From the NCBI RefSeq assembly GCF_030268225.1, contig NZ_BSQG01000001.1, positions 310,001 through 374,000 of the forward strand: 64,000 nucleotides of DNA, read 5' to 3'. Shown in pieces: positions 43,149 through 53,084 of this stretch (positions are counted from its first letter, which is position 1; the number at the start of each line of letters is the position of its first letter). This DNA is from Nocardiopsis ansamitocini (GTDB taxonomy: Bacteria > Actinomycetota > Actinomycetes > Streptosporangiales > Streptosporangiaceae). The position numbers and the translations under genes were made by a program. Under the pieces are notes generated by a model, which was not told the DNA's origin, did no database searches, and saw only the letters and a list, made by a program, of their open reading frames with translations.

Positions 43149-44497
43149 CGTCGCCGATTCCTCCTCGCTTGGACCTGCGTCGGACGTGTCTTGGTCGGGG
43201 CCCGGCCGGCCGGCGCCTTTGCGCCGCCATTGTCCAGGCCCAGCCAGCTTAGGGCCCTTTCCAGGTGTGTCGGACCCCGGGCTGCCAGCGCCCGGCGCGC
43301 ATCGGGCTCGCTCTTGGCGAGCGCCAACAAGATGCCCAAGCCGACCAGGATCGGGATGAGCGCGGAACCACCGGCGGAGACCAGCGGCAGCGGGATACCG
43401 GTGATCGGCAGAACCCCGATGACAGTACCGATGTTGACCAGGGCCTGAATAGTGATCCAGGTGGTGATGGCAATCGCGGCGAGTTGGACGAAGGGGTCCT
43501 TGACCCGGGAGGCCACCCGAAGTCCGGAGAAACCGAGGACACCGAAGAGGCAGACCACGATCAGGGTGCCGATGAGACCGAACTCCTCACCGATGATGGC
43601 GAAGATGAAGTCGCTCTCGGGGTGGGGAAGGTTGCCCCACTTCTCGCGGCTGCCGCCGATCCCCACCCCGAACAGGCCGCCGGTGCCCAACGCGTAGAGG
43701 CCGTGGAGGAGCTGGTAACCGCCGTCGTAGGGGTCGGCTTCGGGGTTCCAGAAGGAGGTGAGCCGGGCCATCCGGTAGGGCTCGACGGCGATCATGATGC
43801 CGACGAGCGCACCGACCAGGCCCAGCGCTCCGAGGAACAGCCGTCCCGGGGCACCCACCACCCACAACAGTGCTACGAAGACCGCCATGAGAACGAAGGA
43901 GGTTCCCAGGTCGCTTCCCAGCAGCACCAGCAGCACCAGCATGCCGCAGCCGGGCAGCAGCGGTACGAGGAGGTGGCGCCACTCGACGAGCTGTTTGAGT
44001 TCCTCCTTGCGCGCCAGGACATTGGCCCCCCACAGCGCGAAGGCCAGTTTGGCGGGTTCCGACGCCTGGACGGTGAGACCGCCGATCTCCAGCCACCGGA
44101 CCGCGCCGTAGTACTCCTCACCCCGAAAGACGGTGAGGACCAGCAGCACGATGGAACCGAGCATCAGCGGATAACCCAGTAGCCGAAAGACCCGTACCGG
44201 CGTTTGGGAGGCCAGGATCATCAGCGGCAGGCCGATGGCGGCTGCACCGATCTGCTTGTTGAAGATCGAGAACGCCGAGCCGGTCTCGGTATAGGAGTCG
44301 ACCATCGACGAGGACAGCACCATGACCAGCCCGAGAGCGGTCAGCAGAAGCGCACTGCCAAAGATCAGGTAATAGGACGTAAGCGGACGGTCGAGGCGCC
44401 GAGCGAAGTCGCGGACCCCGCTGAGGACCGCCCCCCCACTGGCACCGCCACCCACTCGGACCCTGGTGGCCGAAGGGACCGATGTCGTCACCGCCAT
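43145..44497 (-). CDS. ftsW: FtsW, septal peptidoglycan glycosyltransferase (SEDS)
   Basis: A 450-residue SEDS protein with about ten transmembrane helices that polymerises lipid II with FtsI. Signature parts include the catalytic-loop region WLEIGGLTVQASEPAKLA near 143, SFWNPEADPYDGGYQLLHGLYALGTGG (split around 250-275) and HPESDFIFAIIGEE near 292. ATG 44497 is chosen because GGAG lies eight bases upstream; ATG 44503 sits directly on that site. The C-terminal tail is basic. Confidence 0.96.
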   Translation of the reverse strand: MAVTTSVPSATRVRVGGGASGGAVLSGVRDFARRLDRPLTSYYLIFGSALLLTALGLVMVLSSSMVDSYTETGSAFSIFNKQIGAAAIGLPLMILASQTPVRVFRLLGYPLMLGSIVLLVLTVFRGEEYYGAVRWLEIGGLTVQASEPAKLAFALWGANVLARKEELKQLVEWRHLLVPLLPGCGMLVLLVLLGSDLGTSFVLMAVFVALLWVVGAPGRLFLGALGLVGALVGIMIAVEPYRMARLTSFWNPEADPYDGGYQLLHGLYALGTGGLFGVGIGGSREKWGNLPHPESDFIFAIIGEEFGLIGTLIVVCLFGVLGFSGLRVASRVKDPFVQLAAIAITTWITIQALVNIGTVIGVLPITGIPLPLVSAGGSALIPILVGLGILLALAKSEPDARRALAARGPTHLERALSWLGLDNGGAKAPAGRAPTKTRPTQVQARRNRRR

Positions 44498-44524
44498 GTG
44501 CATTCTCCGCCCGCGCCCGAAACC

Positions 44525-44553
44525 GCCCTAGCGTCGAACAAGTTTGGCGGCAA
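44525..44553 (-). promoter_or_regulatory. candidate ftsW promoter
   Basis: On the minus strand TTGCCG (44553-44548) and TAGGGC (44530-44525) are 17 bases apart, in the 193-bp murD-ftsW gap. The -10 match is poor. Confidence 0.35.
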
Positions 44554-44671
44554 GAGGCTTTGAGCCATCGCACATTACCGGCGTGTTGGGGTTTTTTCTG
44601 ACACGGGACCGGCTGGTGACGCACAACTGACACTTCGGTTGTCCCGGTTGACATAGCGATTGGACAACAAG

Positions 44672-44700
44672 ACGGGTCTTTCCTGGTGTCTTAGACCCGT
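44672..44700 (-). terminator. hairpin at the murD stop
   Basis: ACGGGTCT (44693-44700 on the minus strand) pairs perfectly with AGACCCGT (44672-44679) and is followed by CTTGTT. It covers the murD stop codon and may limit read-through into ftsW. Confidence 0.5.
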
Positions 44701-46100
44701 ATCGACCGCACCTCGGCGGCGAAGGCGTCACCGCGGACGTTGTAGTTGGCGAACATGTCCATGGAGGCGGCGGCCGGAGCGAGCAGTACCGTGTCCCCGG
44801 ATCGGGCCAACCCCGCGGCAGCGGTCACGACCTCGGCCATCGCCGCCCCGTCGGTGCGCTCGACCTCGACCACCTTCACGTGTGCCGCGTGCTCGGTGAG
44901 AGCCGCGCGGAGCCGGTCGCGGTCGGCGCCCAGAAGGACAACGGCGCGCAGCCGATCGGCCGCGCCCGCGACCAGGTCGGCGACATCGGCTCCCTTGAGC
45001 AGACCGCCGGCGATCCACACGATCGAGGGGTACGCGGCCAGCGACGCCGCGGCCGCGTGCGGGTTGGTGGCCTTGGAGTCGTCCACGTAGTCCACACCCG
45101 CGACGGTGGCGACATGGGCGATGCGGTGCGGCTCGGGGGCGAATTCCCGTAGGCCCGCGCGGACCGCCTCCGGCGCAACGCCGACCGAACGGGCCAGCGC
45201 CGCCGCGGCCAGCGCGTTGGCGACATTGTGGGGCGCCGCCGGTACGACATCGGCCACGGTGGCCAGTTCCTCGGCGCTGCCGGCCGGGTCGGGTACGAAG
45301 GCACGATCCACCAGCAGGTCTTCCACCAGGCCCAGTTCCCCCGGACGTGGCGTCCCCAGGCCGAAGCCGACCAAGGGGGTATGGGGATCGCCGTGCTTCT
45401 CGGCGAGCGCGCGGGTGGCGGAATCGGCGACGTTGACCACCCGGATGGTGCCCCGCGCGTAGACCGCGGCCTTGGCCCCGGCGTAGGCGTCCAGGCCGCC
45501 GTGCCAGTCGAGGTGGTCGGCTGCGATGTTGAGGACGACGCCCGCGTGCGGACGCAGGGACGACGACCAGTGCAGTTGGAAGCTGGACAGCTCCACGGCC
45601 AGGACCGTGGGGCGACCGGGGCCCCGGTCGAGCACCGCCTCGATGACCGGGGTGCCCACGTTGCCGACGGCCAGGGCTCGCCGGCCGTCGGCGCGCAGCA
45701 TCGCTTCGAGCATGCGCACGGTGGTGGTCTTGCCGTTGGTACCGGTGATGGCCAGCCACACCTGGTCGGCGGGCTTGAGGCGCCAGGCGAGCTCGACGTC
45801 CCCGATCACCTCGATGCCGTCGCGTGCCGCGGCCACCAGCAACGGCGAGTCGGGGCGCCAACCGGGAGAGGTCACCACCAAGGTGGTGCCCTCCGGCAGG
45901 GCGGGGTCGCCGAGCTCGACGGCGATCCCCTCGGCGCGCAGCTCTTCGGCACGCGCACGGTTGGCGTCGTCGTCGCGGCCGTCCACCACGGTCACCACCG
46001 CCCCCAGGGAGAGCAGGGCGCGTGCGACCGGGGGCCCGGAGACCCCCAGTCCGGTGACGCAGACAGTCGACCCGCGAAGGTCCAGCACCGTGTCAGTCAT
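44691..46100 (-). CDS. murD: UDP-N-acetylmuramoylalanine-D-glutamate ligase
   Basis: A 469-residue Mur ligase adding D-Glu. The N-terminal domain has VCVTGLGVSGPPVARALL near 13; the P-loop GTNGKTTTVRM is near 116. VDDSKATNPHAAAASL near 345 is the MurD motif, and the C-terminal LLAPAAASMDMFANYNVRGDAF (split near 440-460) fits. ATG 46100 lies three bases after the mraY stop. Confidence 0.97.
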   Translation of the reverse strand: MTDTVLDLRGSTVCVTGLGVSGPPVARALLSLGAVVTVVDGRDDDANRARAEELRAEGIAVELGDPALPEGTTLVVTSPGWRPDSPLLVAAARDGIEVIGDVELAWRLKPADQVWLAITGTNGKTTTVRMLEAMLRADGRRALAVGNVGTPVIEAVLDRGPGRPTVLAVELSSFQLHWSSSLRPHAGVVLNIAADHLDWHGGLDAYAGAKAAVYARGTIRVVNVADSATRALAEKHGDPHTPLVGFGLGTPRPGELGLVEDLLVDRAFVPDPAGSAEELATVADVVPAAPHNVANALAAAALARSVGVAPEAVRAGLREFAPEPHRIAHVATVAGVDYVDDSKATNPHAAAASLAAYPSIVWIAGGLLKGADVADLVAGAADRLRAVVLLGADRDRLRAALTEHAAHVKVVEVERTDGAAMAEVVTAAAGLARSGDTVLLAPAAASMDMFANYNVRGDAFAAEVRSIRV

Positions 46101-46103
46101 GGG

Positions 46104-47159
46104 TTACCGCGGCATCCATTCCAGGTAGAAGAGGGCGATCCCGGCTCCCACGAACAGGCCCTGGATGATCCAGAACCGGATCACGATGGTGGTCTCCGCC
46201 CAGCCCTTGAGCTCGAAGTGGTGCTGGAGCGGAGCCATCCGGAACACCCGTTTTCCGGTGAGGCGGAAGGAACCGACCTGAATGATCACCGAAGCGGTGA
46301 TGAGGACGAACAGCCCACCGATGACCAGCAACAACAGTTGCGTGCGGGTGGTGATGGCCAAGCCGACCAGGAGTCCGCCCAGTGCCAGTGAACCGGTGTC
46401 GCCCATGAAGATCTTTGCGGGCGGGGCGTTGTACCAGAGGAAACCGATGCAGCCGCCCAGCGCCGCCGCGGCCACGACCGCGAGGTCCAGCGGGTCACGC
46501 ACCGTGTAGCAGTTGGGGTCGAGGGCGTTGATGCAGCTCTGGCGCAGCTGCCAGTTGCCGATGATGACATAGGCGACCAGGGAGAGGATCATCGCTCCGG
46601 TGGCCAGGCCGTCGAGGCCGTCGGTCAGGTTGACCGCGTTGGAGGTGGCCACGATCAGGATCAGCGCCCAGATCACGAACAGCCAGATCGCCAGGGGCGG
46701 ACCGAAGTCGCGCAGCAGCGACAGGTGGGTGGACCCGGGCGTGTAGGTGTAGTTGTTGGGGAACTGCGTCACGCCGACGGCGAAGCCGACGCCCACGATG
46801 ACCTGGCCCAGCATCTTGGCACCACTGCGCAGGCCCAGGCTTCGACGCTTGTAGATCTTGATGAAGTCGTCGAGGAAGCCGACGCAGCCCATCCCGACGA
46901 ACAGGAACATCACCAGCAGACCGGAGACCGTCGGCGGGGTCATGGTCGCCAGGTGCGCGCCGAAGTACCCGGAGACCGCGCCCAGGATGATGACGATGCC
47001 GCCCATGGTGGGCGTGCCCTGCTTGGTCTTGTGGCCCTCGGGGCCGTCGTCGCGGATCTCCTGACCGAACTTGAACCGGTACAGCAGCTTGATCAGCGGC
47101 GGCATGAGCACGAAGGACACCAGCAGGGAGAGCCCCGCGGCGACGAGAATCCCGGTCAC
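46104..47159 (-). CDS. mraY: phospho-MurNAc-pentapeptide transferase
   Basis: A 351-residue integral membrane enzyme with about ten helices that makes lipid I from UDP-MurNAc-pentapeptide and undecaprenyl phosphate. The catalytic aspartates lie in FLDDFIKI near 95 and [10 protein letters not shown] near 190; [11 protein letters not shown] near 265 and the HHFELKG loop near 315 complete the site. GTG 47159 overlaps the murF stop as GTGA. A longer upstream frame is a shadow of murF. Confidence 0.97.
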   Translation of the reverse strand: MTGILVAAGLSLLVSFVLMPPLIKLLYRFKFGQEIRDDGPEGHKTKQGTPTMGGIVIILGAVSGYFGAHLATMTPPTVSGLLVMFLFVGMGCVGFLDDFIKIYKRRSLGLRSGAKMLGQVIVGVGFAVGVTQFPNNYTYTPGSTHLSLLRDFGPPLAIWLFVIWALILIVATSNAVNLTDGLDGLATGAMILSLVAYVIIGNWQLRQSCINALDPNCYTVRDPLDLAVVAAAALGGCIGFLWYNAPPAKIFMGDTGSLALGGLLVGLAITTRTQLLLLVIGGLFVLITASVIIQVGSFRLTGKRVFRMAPLQHHFELKGWAETTIVIRFWIIQGLFVGAGIALFYLEWMPR

Positions 47160-48568
47160 TTGGCAGCCTCCACACCGGTCAGCTGCTCGGCTACCTTTTC
47201 CAGCCCGGCCACGCGCGATCCCTTCACCATGACGATGTCCTTGGGGCGCAGGCGCTCGGCCAACGCGGCTACTGCCTGTCCGACGTCGGAGACGCCCACG
47301 ATCTCTCCCTGCCAGTCGGCCACACCCCGCGCGCCCTCGGCGATGGGTGCGGCCTGGTCGCCCACGACCACGAGTACGTCGACACCGCTGCGGGCGACCT
47401 GACGGCCGACCCTTTCGTGCTCGGCCCGGTGCGTCTGCCCGAGCTCCGCCATATGCCCCAGCACCGCGAAGGCGCGGCGATCGGTTGCCAGCGCGGCCAG
47501 GGTCGTCAACGCGGCCGCCATGGACTCGGGGTTGGCGTTGTAGGCGTCGTTGACGACCGTAACGCCATCGGCGCGCTCGGAGACCTCCATCCGCCACCGG
47601 CTGACCGGCTCCGCCTCGCTGAGCGCGACGGCGACCTCCTCGATACCCATGCCCAGTTCGACGGCGGCAGCGGCCACCGCGAGGGCGTTGTGCACCTGGT
47701 GGACACCGACCAGGGACAGCCGGACCGGGGCCTGCGCCCCGGCGATCCCGAGGACGAACGTAGCGCGTCCCTCGGTGTCCAGTACAACGTCGGTGGCGCG
47801 CACGTCGGCGTTCTCGGCCAGGCCGTAGAACACGACCTTGGCGTCGGTGCGGGCAGCCATCGTGGCCACTGCGTCGTCGTCGGCGTTGAGGACGGCCACG
47901 CCACCCGCGTCGGCCGAGGGAAGGCCCTCGACCAGCTCGCCCTTGGCCTGGGCGATCGCGGCGCGGCTGCCGAACTCGCCCATGTGGGCGCTGCCCACGT
48001 TGAGCACGATGCCGATCCGCGGCGGTGCGACCTCGCAGAGGTAGGCGATGTGGCCGATCCCGCGGGCGGACACCTCCAGCGCGACGAACCGGGTCTGCTC
48101 GTCGGCACGAAGCGCGGTGAGCGGGTGCCCGATCTCGTTGTTGAACGATCCGGGGGGTGCGATGGTCGGCCCCAGCCTGCCGAGCACCTGAGCCAGCAGG
48201 TCCTTGGTGGTGGTCTTGCCGGACGATCCGGTGACGCCGACGATCTCGGCCTGGGGCAGCCGGTCCACGACCTCGCGGGCCAACCGGCCCAGTGCGGCCA
48301 CGACCTCGTCGTCGCCACCGGCGACGAGCAGGTGGGGGCCTTCGACCGGCCGGGAGGCCAGGACCGCTGTCGCGCCGGCCGCCACCGCTGTCGTGGCGAA
48401 GTCGTGTCCGTCGACCCGCTCGCCGTTCAACGCGACGAACAGGGAGCCGGGGCCCGCCTGCCGCGAGTCGATGACGACGGGGCCGGTGACGACGTCCGTG
48501 GGCCGCGCCGATCCGCAGATGCGGGATTGGGTGATCTCAGCGATCCGATCGAGCGTCAGCGCGATCAA
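47156..48568 (-). CDS. murF: UDP-MurNAc-tripeptide-D-Ala-D-Ala ligase
   Basis: A 470-residue Mur ligase adding D-Ala-D-Ala. TTG 48568 is chosen: it gives the family start [14 protein letters not shown] and has GAGGAG about eight bases upstream, while GTG 48574 sits on the ribosome site. [16 protein letters not shown] near 47, the P-loop [12 protein letters not shown] near 116 and [11 protein letters not shown] near 335 are diagnostic. The gene follows murE by about 300 bases, an unusually long gap within this cluster. Confidence 0.95.
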   Translation of the reverse strand: MIALTLDRIAEITQSRICGSARPTDVVTGPVVIDSRQAGPGSLFVALNGERVDGHDFATTAVAAGATAVLASRPVEGPHLLVAGGDDEVVAALGRLAREVVDRLPQAEIVGVTGSSGKTTTKDLLAQVLGRLGPTIAPPGSFNNEIGHPLTALRADEQTRFVALEVSARGIGHIAYLCEVAPPRIGIVLNVGSAHMGEFGSRAAIAQAKGELVEGLPSADAGGVAVLNADDDAVATMAARTDAKVVFYGLAENADVRATDVVLDTEGRATFVLGIAGAQAPVRLSLVGVHQVHNALAVAAAAVELGMGIEEVAVALSEAEPVSRWRMEVSERADGVTVVNDAYNANPESMAAALTTLAALATDRRAFAVLGHMAELGQTHRAEHERVGRQVARSGVDVLVVVGDQAAPIAEGARGVADWQGEIVGVSDVGQAVAALAERLRPKDIVMVKGSRVAGLEKVAEQLTGVEAAK

Positions 48569-48870
48569 ATCCACTCCTCATGTCGGGCCCGGTCCACCGC
48601 GCGTGAAGCGCTCTTGACGGTGGACACCGTGCGAAATACGGGGATGATGTACAAGAGCCGCAAGGCGGCGTGATGACGCCACGGTGCCGGGCTGCAATTG
48701 CCGGACCCCACCTTAGAACATGTTTGGTTATCGAGTTGCGCCCCGGCCGGAATGTGGCACGAGTGAGACCGAAACCCGGCTTCCCGTACGGGCAAGGCCA
48801 AGCAGCTCTCGGACGGTGCCCGGCGGCCGGGCGGTCCCCTGCGCGGTCGGGCCGGGACGACACTCCCGGA
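48569..48870 (-). other. murE-murF intergenic region without a supported gene
   Basis: About 300 bp with poor coding character in every frame. It holds a perfect CCCGTACGGG palindrome (48783-48792) and a GCCCGGC/GCCGGGC inverted repeat (48818-48832) just after murE. These may form RNA structure between the two genes. No clear promoter for murF is seen. Confidence 0.5.
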
Positions 48871-50487
48871 TCAGTCCTTGCCGATCCGCCACCGCAGCGC
48901 CGCGCGCAGCACCTCACGGTCGTCGAAAGGCAGAACCTGGTCCCCGACGTACTGACCGCGCTCGTGGCCCTTGCCTGCAACGACGATCACGTCACCGGGT
49001 CTGGCACGCTCCACGGCCAACTCGATCGCAGTGAGCCGATCGGGTTCCACGGTGATCCTGGCCCGATGGTCGGCGGGGACCTTCGCAACGCCCTCAAGCA
49101 TGCTGGTCACAATAACGACCGGGTCCTCGGTACGAGGATTGTCGTCGGTGAAGATCACCGAGTCCGCCAGCCGCACCGCAGCCTCGCCCATCAGCGGCCG
49201 CTTGCCGCGGTCCCGGTCCCCACCGCAGCCCACGACCATGGTGAGCTCGCCCTCGGTGATGGAACGCAGGGCGGCGAGCACCGCCTCGATCGCACCGGGT
49301 TTGTGCGAGTAGTCGACGATGGCGGTGAAGTTCTGTCCCTCGTCGACCCGCTCCATCCGCCCTGGGACACCGGGGGCCTCCGCGACACCGTCCAGGGCGG
49401 TGGCCAGCGGGATTCCCGCCTCGACCAGCCCGACGATGGCAGCCATCGCGTTGGCGACGTTGAAGGGGCCGGGCAGCCGCACGGAAGCGTCGAGTTCGAG
49501 ACCGCCCGGTCCCACCACCCGGAAACGACTTCCCTCGGGCCCCAGGACGACGTCGGTGGCCCGCCAGTCGGCCTCGGGGTCCCCTTCCGCGGAATAGGTG
49601 GTGACGGGGATCTCACCGCGTGCGGTGACCATGTCCACGAGCGCACGGCCGAACCGGTCGTCGCGGTTGACCACGGCGATGGAGGCGAACTCCGGGGTGA
49701 AGAGCTTCGCCTTGGCGTCGAAGTAGTCGCGCAGGTCCGCGTGGAAGTCCAGGTGGTCCTGGGAGAGGTTGGTGAAGACCGCGACCTCGTAGCGCGCGCC
49801 GGCCACCCGCCCCATGGCGAGGGCGTGGCTGGAGACCTCCATGGCCGCAGCGGTCACCTCGCGCTCCCGCATGAGAGCGAACAGCCCGTGCAGGTCGGTG
49901 GACTCGGGTGTGGTGAGCGAGGAGTCGACGCGCTCGTCGTCCACCCGCATCTCCACGGTGCCGATCAACCCGGTACGCAGTCCGGCCGCACGCAGCCCGG
50001 ACTCCACCAGGTAGCTCACCGTGGTTTTGCCACTGGTGCCGGTGGTTCCGATGAGAAGAAGGTCCTCGGAGGGCCGTCCGTAGACCCACGCCGAGATCTC
50101 CCCGAGGAGGGAACGGGGGTCGGGCACCGTGACCACGGGCAGCCGCGTGGCCGCCGCACGGTCGTAGCCCTCGGGGTCGGTGAGGATCGCCGAGGCGCCC
50201 GCTCCGGCCGCCTGGAGGGCGTAGTCGGCCCCATGGGCGCGGCTGCCGGGCAGGGCCGCGTAGAGGTCTCCGGGGCGCACCGCGCGGGAGTCGTGCGTGA
50301 TGCCGGTGATGGCCGTAGCCAACACGTCTCTCTCCTCCACCGCCTCTGGACCACCGGGAACGGCCACCGTGCCCAAGGGCGGCTCTGTGGGATCCACGCA
50401 CGTGATGAAGGAGTCCTGGCCCAGCAACGGGGCGAGCTCGGACAACGGGCGCGGCTGGATCTGTTCTGGACGCATTACGGGTGACAC
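48871..50487 (-). CDS. murE: UDP-MurNAc-tripeptide synthetase (meso-DAP adding)
   Basis: A 538-residue Mur ligase. DSRAVRPGDLYAALPGSRAHG near 66 recognises the UDP end, GTTGTSGKTTVSYL near 146 is the P-loop, and DDNPRTEDP near 445 is the motif that selects meso-diaminopimelate over lysine. The first 40 residues are an actinobacterial extension. GTG 50487 is given, but ATG 50475 (MRPEQIQPRPL) is equally possible since neither has a clear ribosome site. It is 51 bases downstream of ftsI. Confidence 0.95.
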   Translation of the reverse strand: MSPVMRPEQIQPRPLSELAPLLGQDSFITCVDPTEPPLGTVAVPGGPEAVEERDVLATAITGITHDSRAVRPGDLYAALPGSRAHGADYALQAAGAGASAILTDPEGYDRAAATRLPVVTVPDPRSLLGEISAWVYGRPSEDLLLIGTTGTSGKTTVSYLVESGLRAAGLRTGLIGTVEMRVDDERVDSSLTTPESTDLHGLFALMREREVTAAAMEVSSHALAMGRVAGARYEVAVFTNLSQDHLDFHADLRDYFDAKAKLFTPEFASIAVVNRDDRFGRALVDMVTARGEIPVTTYSAEGDPEADWRATDVVLGPEGSRFRVVGPGGLELDASVRLPGPFNVANAMAAIVGLVEAGIPLATALDGVAEAPGVPGRMERVDEGQNFTAIVDYSHKPGAIEAVLAALRSITEGELTMVVGCGGDRDRGKRPLMGEAAVRLADSVIFTDDNPRTEDPVVIVTSMLEGVAKVPADHRARITVEPDRLTAIELAVERARPGDVIVVAGKGHERGQYVGDQVLPFDDREVLRAALRWRIGKD

Positions 50488-50538
50488 GCTGTGAGGCTAT
50501 CGGCTGGTGAGCGGGGGTCGTTAATTTACGCGCCCGGA

Positions 50539-52512
50539 CTACTCCCTCAACCGGAGTTTGGGCGGCTCGGTACCCGTGGGGGGCACCTGATCGGTCTTGA
50601 GCGCGAAGGACATGACGTCGGTGAAAACCGGCGCCGCGGCCTGACCGCCGTACACCTCGCTCTTGGGGTTGTGCAGCACCACGAGCACGATCAGCTCGGG
50701 GTCGTCGATGGGTGCCATACCGACGAAACTGCTGGTGTACTGCCCCTGCTCGTACCGTCCCGTCTCCGGGTCGATCCGGTTGGCGGTACCGGTCTTGCCG
50801 CCGACCCGGTAGTCGTCGATCCGGGCGGCCTGCGCGGTGCCCTCCTTCCCGGTCACCGCCTCCAGCATCAGCCGGACCTGCTCGGCGGTGTCGGGACTGA
50901 TGACCCGGCGCTTCTCGCGGGCCGGCGAAGCGGTGAAGTCGCCCGTCTCGTCAACGGTCCCCGCCACGAGGCTGGGTTCCACCCGGACCCCGTCGTTGGC
51001 GATGGTGGCGTAGACACTGGCCAGTTGGACGGCGTTCACCGAGAGGCTGTGTCCGAAGGAGATGGATGGCTGGTCCGTACCCGACCAGTACTGCGGGTCG
51101 GTGAGGATGCCCTGGTTCTCGCCCGGCAGTTCCAGACCGGTGGGCTGTCCGAAACCGAACTTGCCCAGGTAGTCGTACAACTTGTCCGGCCCCAACTGGT
51201 CACCGATGTAGATGGTGCCGACATTGCTGGAGGTGGCCATGATCCCGTTGACGGTGAAACGCTCGGTCGGGTGGTAGTCGGAGTCCTTGAAGGTGCGGTC
51301 GTAGCGCTGGATGGAGTAGGGAACCGTATACACGGTGTCGGGCGTGGTGACGCCTTCCTCCAGTGCGCCGGCGACGGTGATCGCCTTGTTGGTGCTGCCC
51401 GGCTCGAAGGCGTCGGCGACCGCGCCGTTGCGCCGATCCTCCTGGGTGGAGCCGTCGATGTCGTTCTGATCGTAGGTGGGGTAAGTGGCCATGGCCCTGA
51501 TCCGCGCCGAGCGGTCCATGACGACCACACTGCCGCCTTCGGCGTCGAGTGCGTCGACCCGTTCGGCCAGCGTCTGCTGGGCGTGCCACTGGATGTCCTG
51601 GTCGATGGTGAGACGCACGCTCCGCCCCGGAACGGGTTCCTTTGCGAGGCCCGCCACCATGGGGATCTGGGTGCCGCCCCGGCCGACCTCGACCTGCTGC
51701 TTGCCGGCCTCGCCGGCGAGCGTGCGCTCCATGACGGCCTCCAGCCCTTCCAGGCCGTGGCCTTCTGCTCCTACGAACCCGATCAGGTTGGCGGCACCGG
51801 TCTCGTCGGGGTAGACGCGCTTGTAGTCGCGTTCGGAGGAGACTCCCTGAAGGTCCAGTTCGTCGAGCTCGCGCCAGTCCTGTTGCGACACCTGCCGCTT
51901 GATGACCTGGTAGCGGCTGGGCTCGCCCTCGGGCGTGGTGGCGTCGAGCTTGGCCGTGACCTCCTCCACCGGCAGGTCGAAGCGTCCGGAGAGCTCGGTG
52001 ATGATCTGCTCCCGCTCGTCCGCCTTGACCTCCTTGGGGTCCACGAAGACCGTGCGCACCTCGACCGAAATGGCGAACGGGCGGCCGGAGGCGTCGGTGA
52101 TGTCGCCGCGGACCGTGGGAATGTCGATCGTGGTGAGGCGGGTGTCGGACGCCTGGGAGGCGTAGTGGGCGGCTTCGAAGCCCTGGATCTGGACCAGGCG
52201 CCCGCCGAAGACGACCAGCACCACGACGAGCAGGACGACGGCAACCTTGATGCGCGGTCCCGGCTCACTGCGGCGGAAGGTACGGCGCAACAGTGGTGCG
52301 GTGGGCCCGCCGCCCGAGGTCTTGCGTGCCGGGCGCCGCGGGGCCCGGCCGCCCGGCGCGGGCCGACTGCGCGCTGCCTGTGGAGCGCGGCGTCGAACCG
52401 GTTCGGCGCCGGCGCGTCCGCGCGGCTGACCGTCTGCGGAGCGCTGGCTGGGACGACGACGGCGGGCCGCGGACCCGGGCCGGCGCGGGTCGCGGTCACG
52501 CGGGGTACTCAA
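50539..52512 (-). CDS. ftsI: penicillin-binding protein FtsI (PBP3 type)
   Basis: A 657-residue septal transpeptidase. A basic, Arg/Pro-rich cytoplasmic part (1-85) precedes one membrane helix (about 88-108), then the pedestal and the transpeptidase domain. The three penicillin-binding motifs are present: STNK near 373, SSN near 427 and KTGTA near 571. There are no PASTA repeats. TTG 52512 is preferred, with GGGAGAAG upstream. An in-frame ATG at 52590 would overlap ftsL and lacks support. It works with FtsW. Confidence 0.94.
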   Translation of the reverse strand: MSTPRDRDPRRPGSAARRRRPSQRSADGQPRGRAGAEPVRRRAPQAARSRPAPGGRAPRRPARKTSGGGPTAPLLRRTFRRSEPGPRIKVAVVLLVVVLVVFGGRLVQIQGFEAAHYASQASDTRLTTIDIPTVRGDITDASGRPFAISVEVRTVFVDPKEVKADEREQIITELSGRFDLPVEEVTAKLDATTPEGEPSRYQVIKRQVSQQDWRELDELDLQGVSSERDYKRVYPDETGAANLIGFVGAEGHGLEGLEAVMERTLAGEAGKQQVEVGRGGTQIPMVAGLAKEPVPGRSVRLTIDQDIQWHAQQTLAERVDALDAEGGSVVVMDRSARIRAMATYPTYDQNDIDGSTQEDRRNGAVADAFEPGSTNKAITVAGALEEGVTTPDTVYTVPYSIQRYDRTFKDSDYHPTERFTVNGIMATSSNVGTIYIGDQLGPDKLYDYLGKFGFGQPTGLELPGENQGILTDPQYWSGTDQPSISFGHSLSVNAVQLASVYATIANDGVRVEPSLVAGTVDETGDFTASPAREKRRVISPDTAEQVRLMLEAVTGKEGTAQAARIDDYRVGGKTGTANRIDPETGRYEQGQYTSSFVGMAPIDDPELIVLVVLHNPKSEVYGGQAAAPVFTDVMSFALKTDQVPPTGTEPPKLRLRE

Positions 52513-52576
52513 AGCTGTTTCTTCTCCCGATCGTCGGCACCGCCCGCCACGGGCACGGGTCTGTGTCCGGGGCCGG

Positions 52577-53011
52577 TCACGGGGCCTCACGCCCGCCGGT
52601 CAGCACCTGCGCCGATTCGCCCTCGACCTCGATGAAGCGCGGGGCCTCGCCGGGCTCCATGCCGAGCTCCTCGGCGGCATCGGCGATGGCCTCGGACGTC
52701 TCGGAGTGCAGGTTCGCTTCGCGCAACGCCTGTTCCTGCTGGGCCAGGGTGCGGTTCTCCTGTTGCAGGCGGCTGATCTCGAAGGTGTCCTCTGCGAGGA
52801 CCGTGCGCAGTACGAGCAGGCACACCAGCGCGCCACCGAGCAGGCCCAGGACGAGCAGCACGAAGGGCATGCGCGGCGGCCGTGCCGAGGGCCGCTGGGC
52901 CGCCGCACCACGCTGGGTGGGCACGGTCGTGGGCCGGGGCGGGGACGCGGGCCGGGTACGGGGCTTGGTGGCCGTGCCGCTGCGGATGGTGCGGTCCTCG
53001 GTGATACTCAT
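52577..53011 (-). CDS. ftsL: FtsL-like division protein
   Basis: A 144-residue bitopic protein: a basic, Pro-rich N-terminus, one helix (about 50-70, FVLLVLGLLGGALVCLLVL), then a short coiled coil (ISRLQQENRTLAQQEQALREAN, split over 80-101) and an acidic tail. This size, layout and position between rsmH and ftsI identify FtsL in actinomycetes, where sequence similarity is weak. ATG 53011 follows GGGAGG by four bases. Confidence 0.85.
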   Translation of the reverse strand: MSITEDRTIRSGTATKPRTRPASPPRPTTVPTQRGAAAQRPSARPPRMPFVLLVLGLLGGALVCLLVLRTVLAEDTFEISRLQQENRTLAQQEQALREANLHSETSEAIADAAEELGMEPGEAPRFIEVEGESAQVLTGGREAP

Positions 53012-53084
53012 GCGGCCTCCCGAACGCCGTCGAAGCCCCCGTGGTCTGCTCCCGGGGACATGCTCTTCGCTACGGAGCCGCCCA

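Noticed and set aside
48565-48801. 78-residue minus-strand frame in the murE-murF gap
   Set aside because: Unusual composition, no ribosome site, and overlap with the murF start; more likely non-coding.
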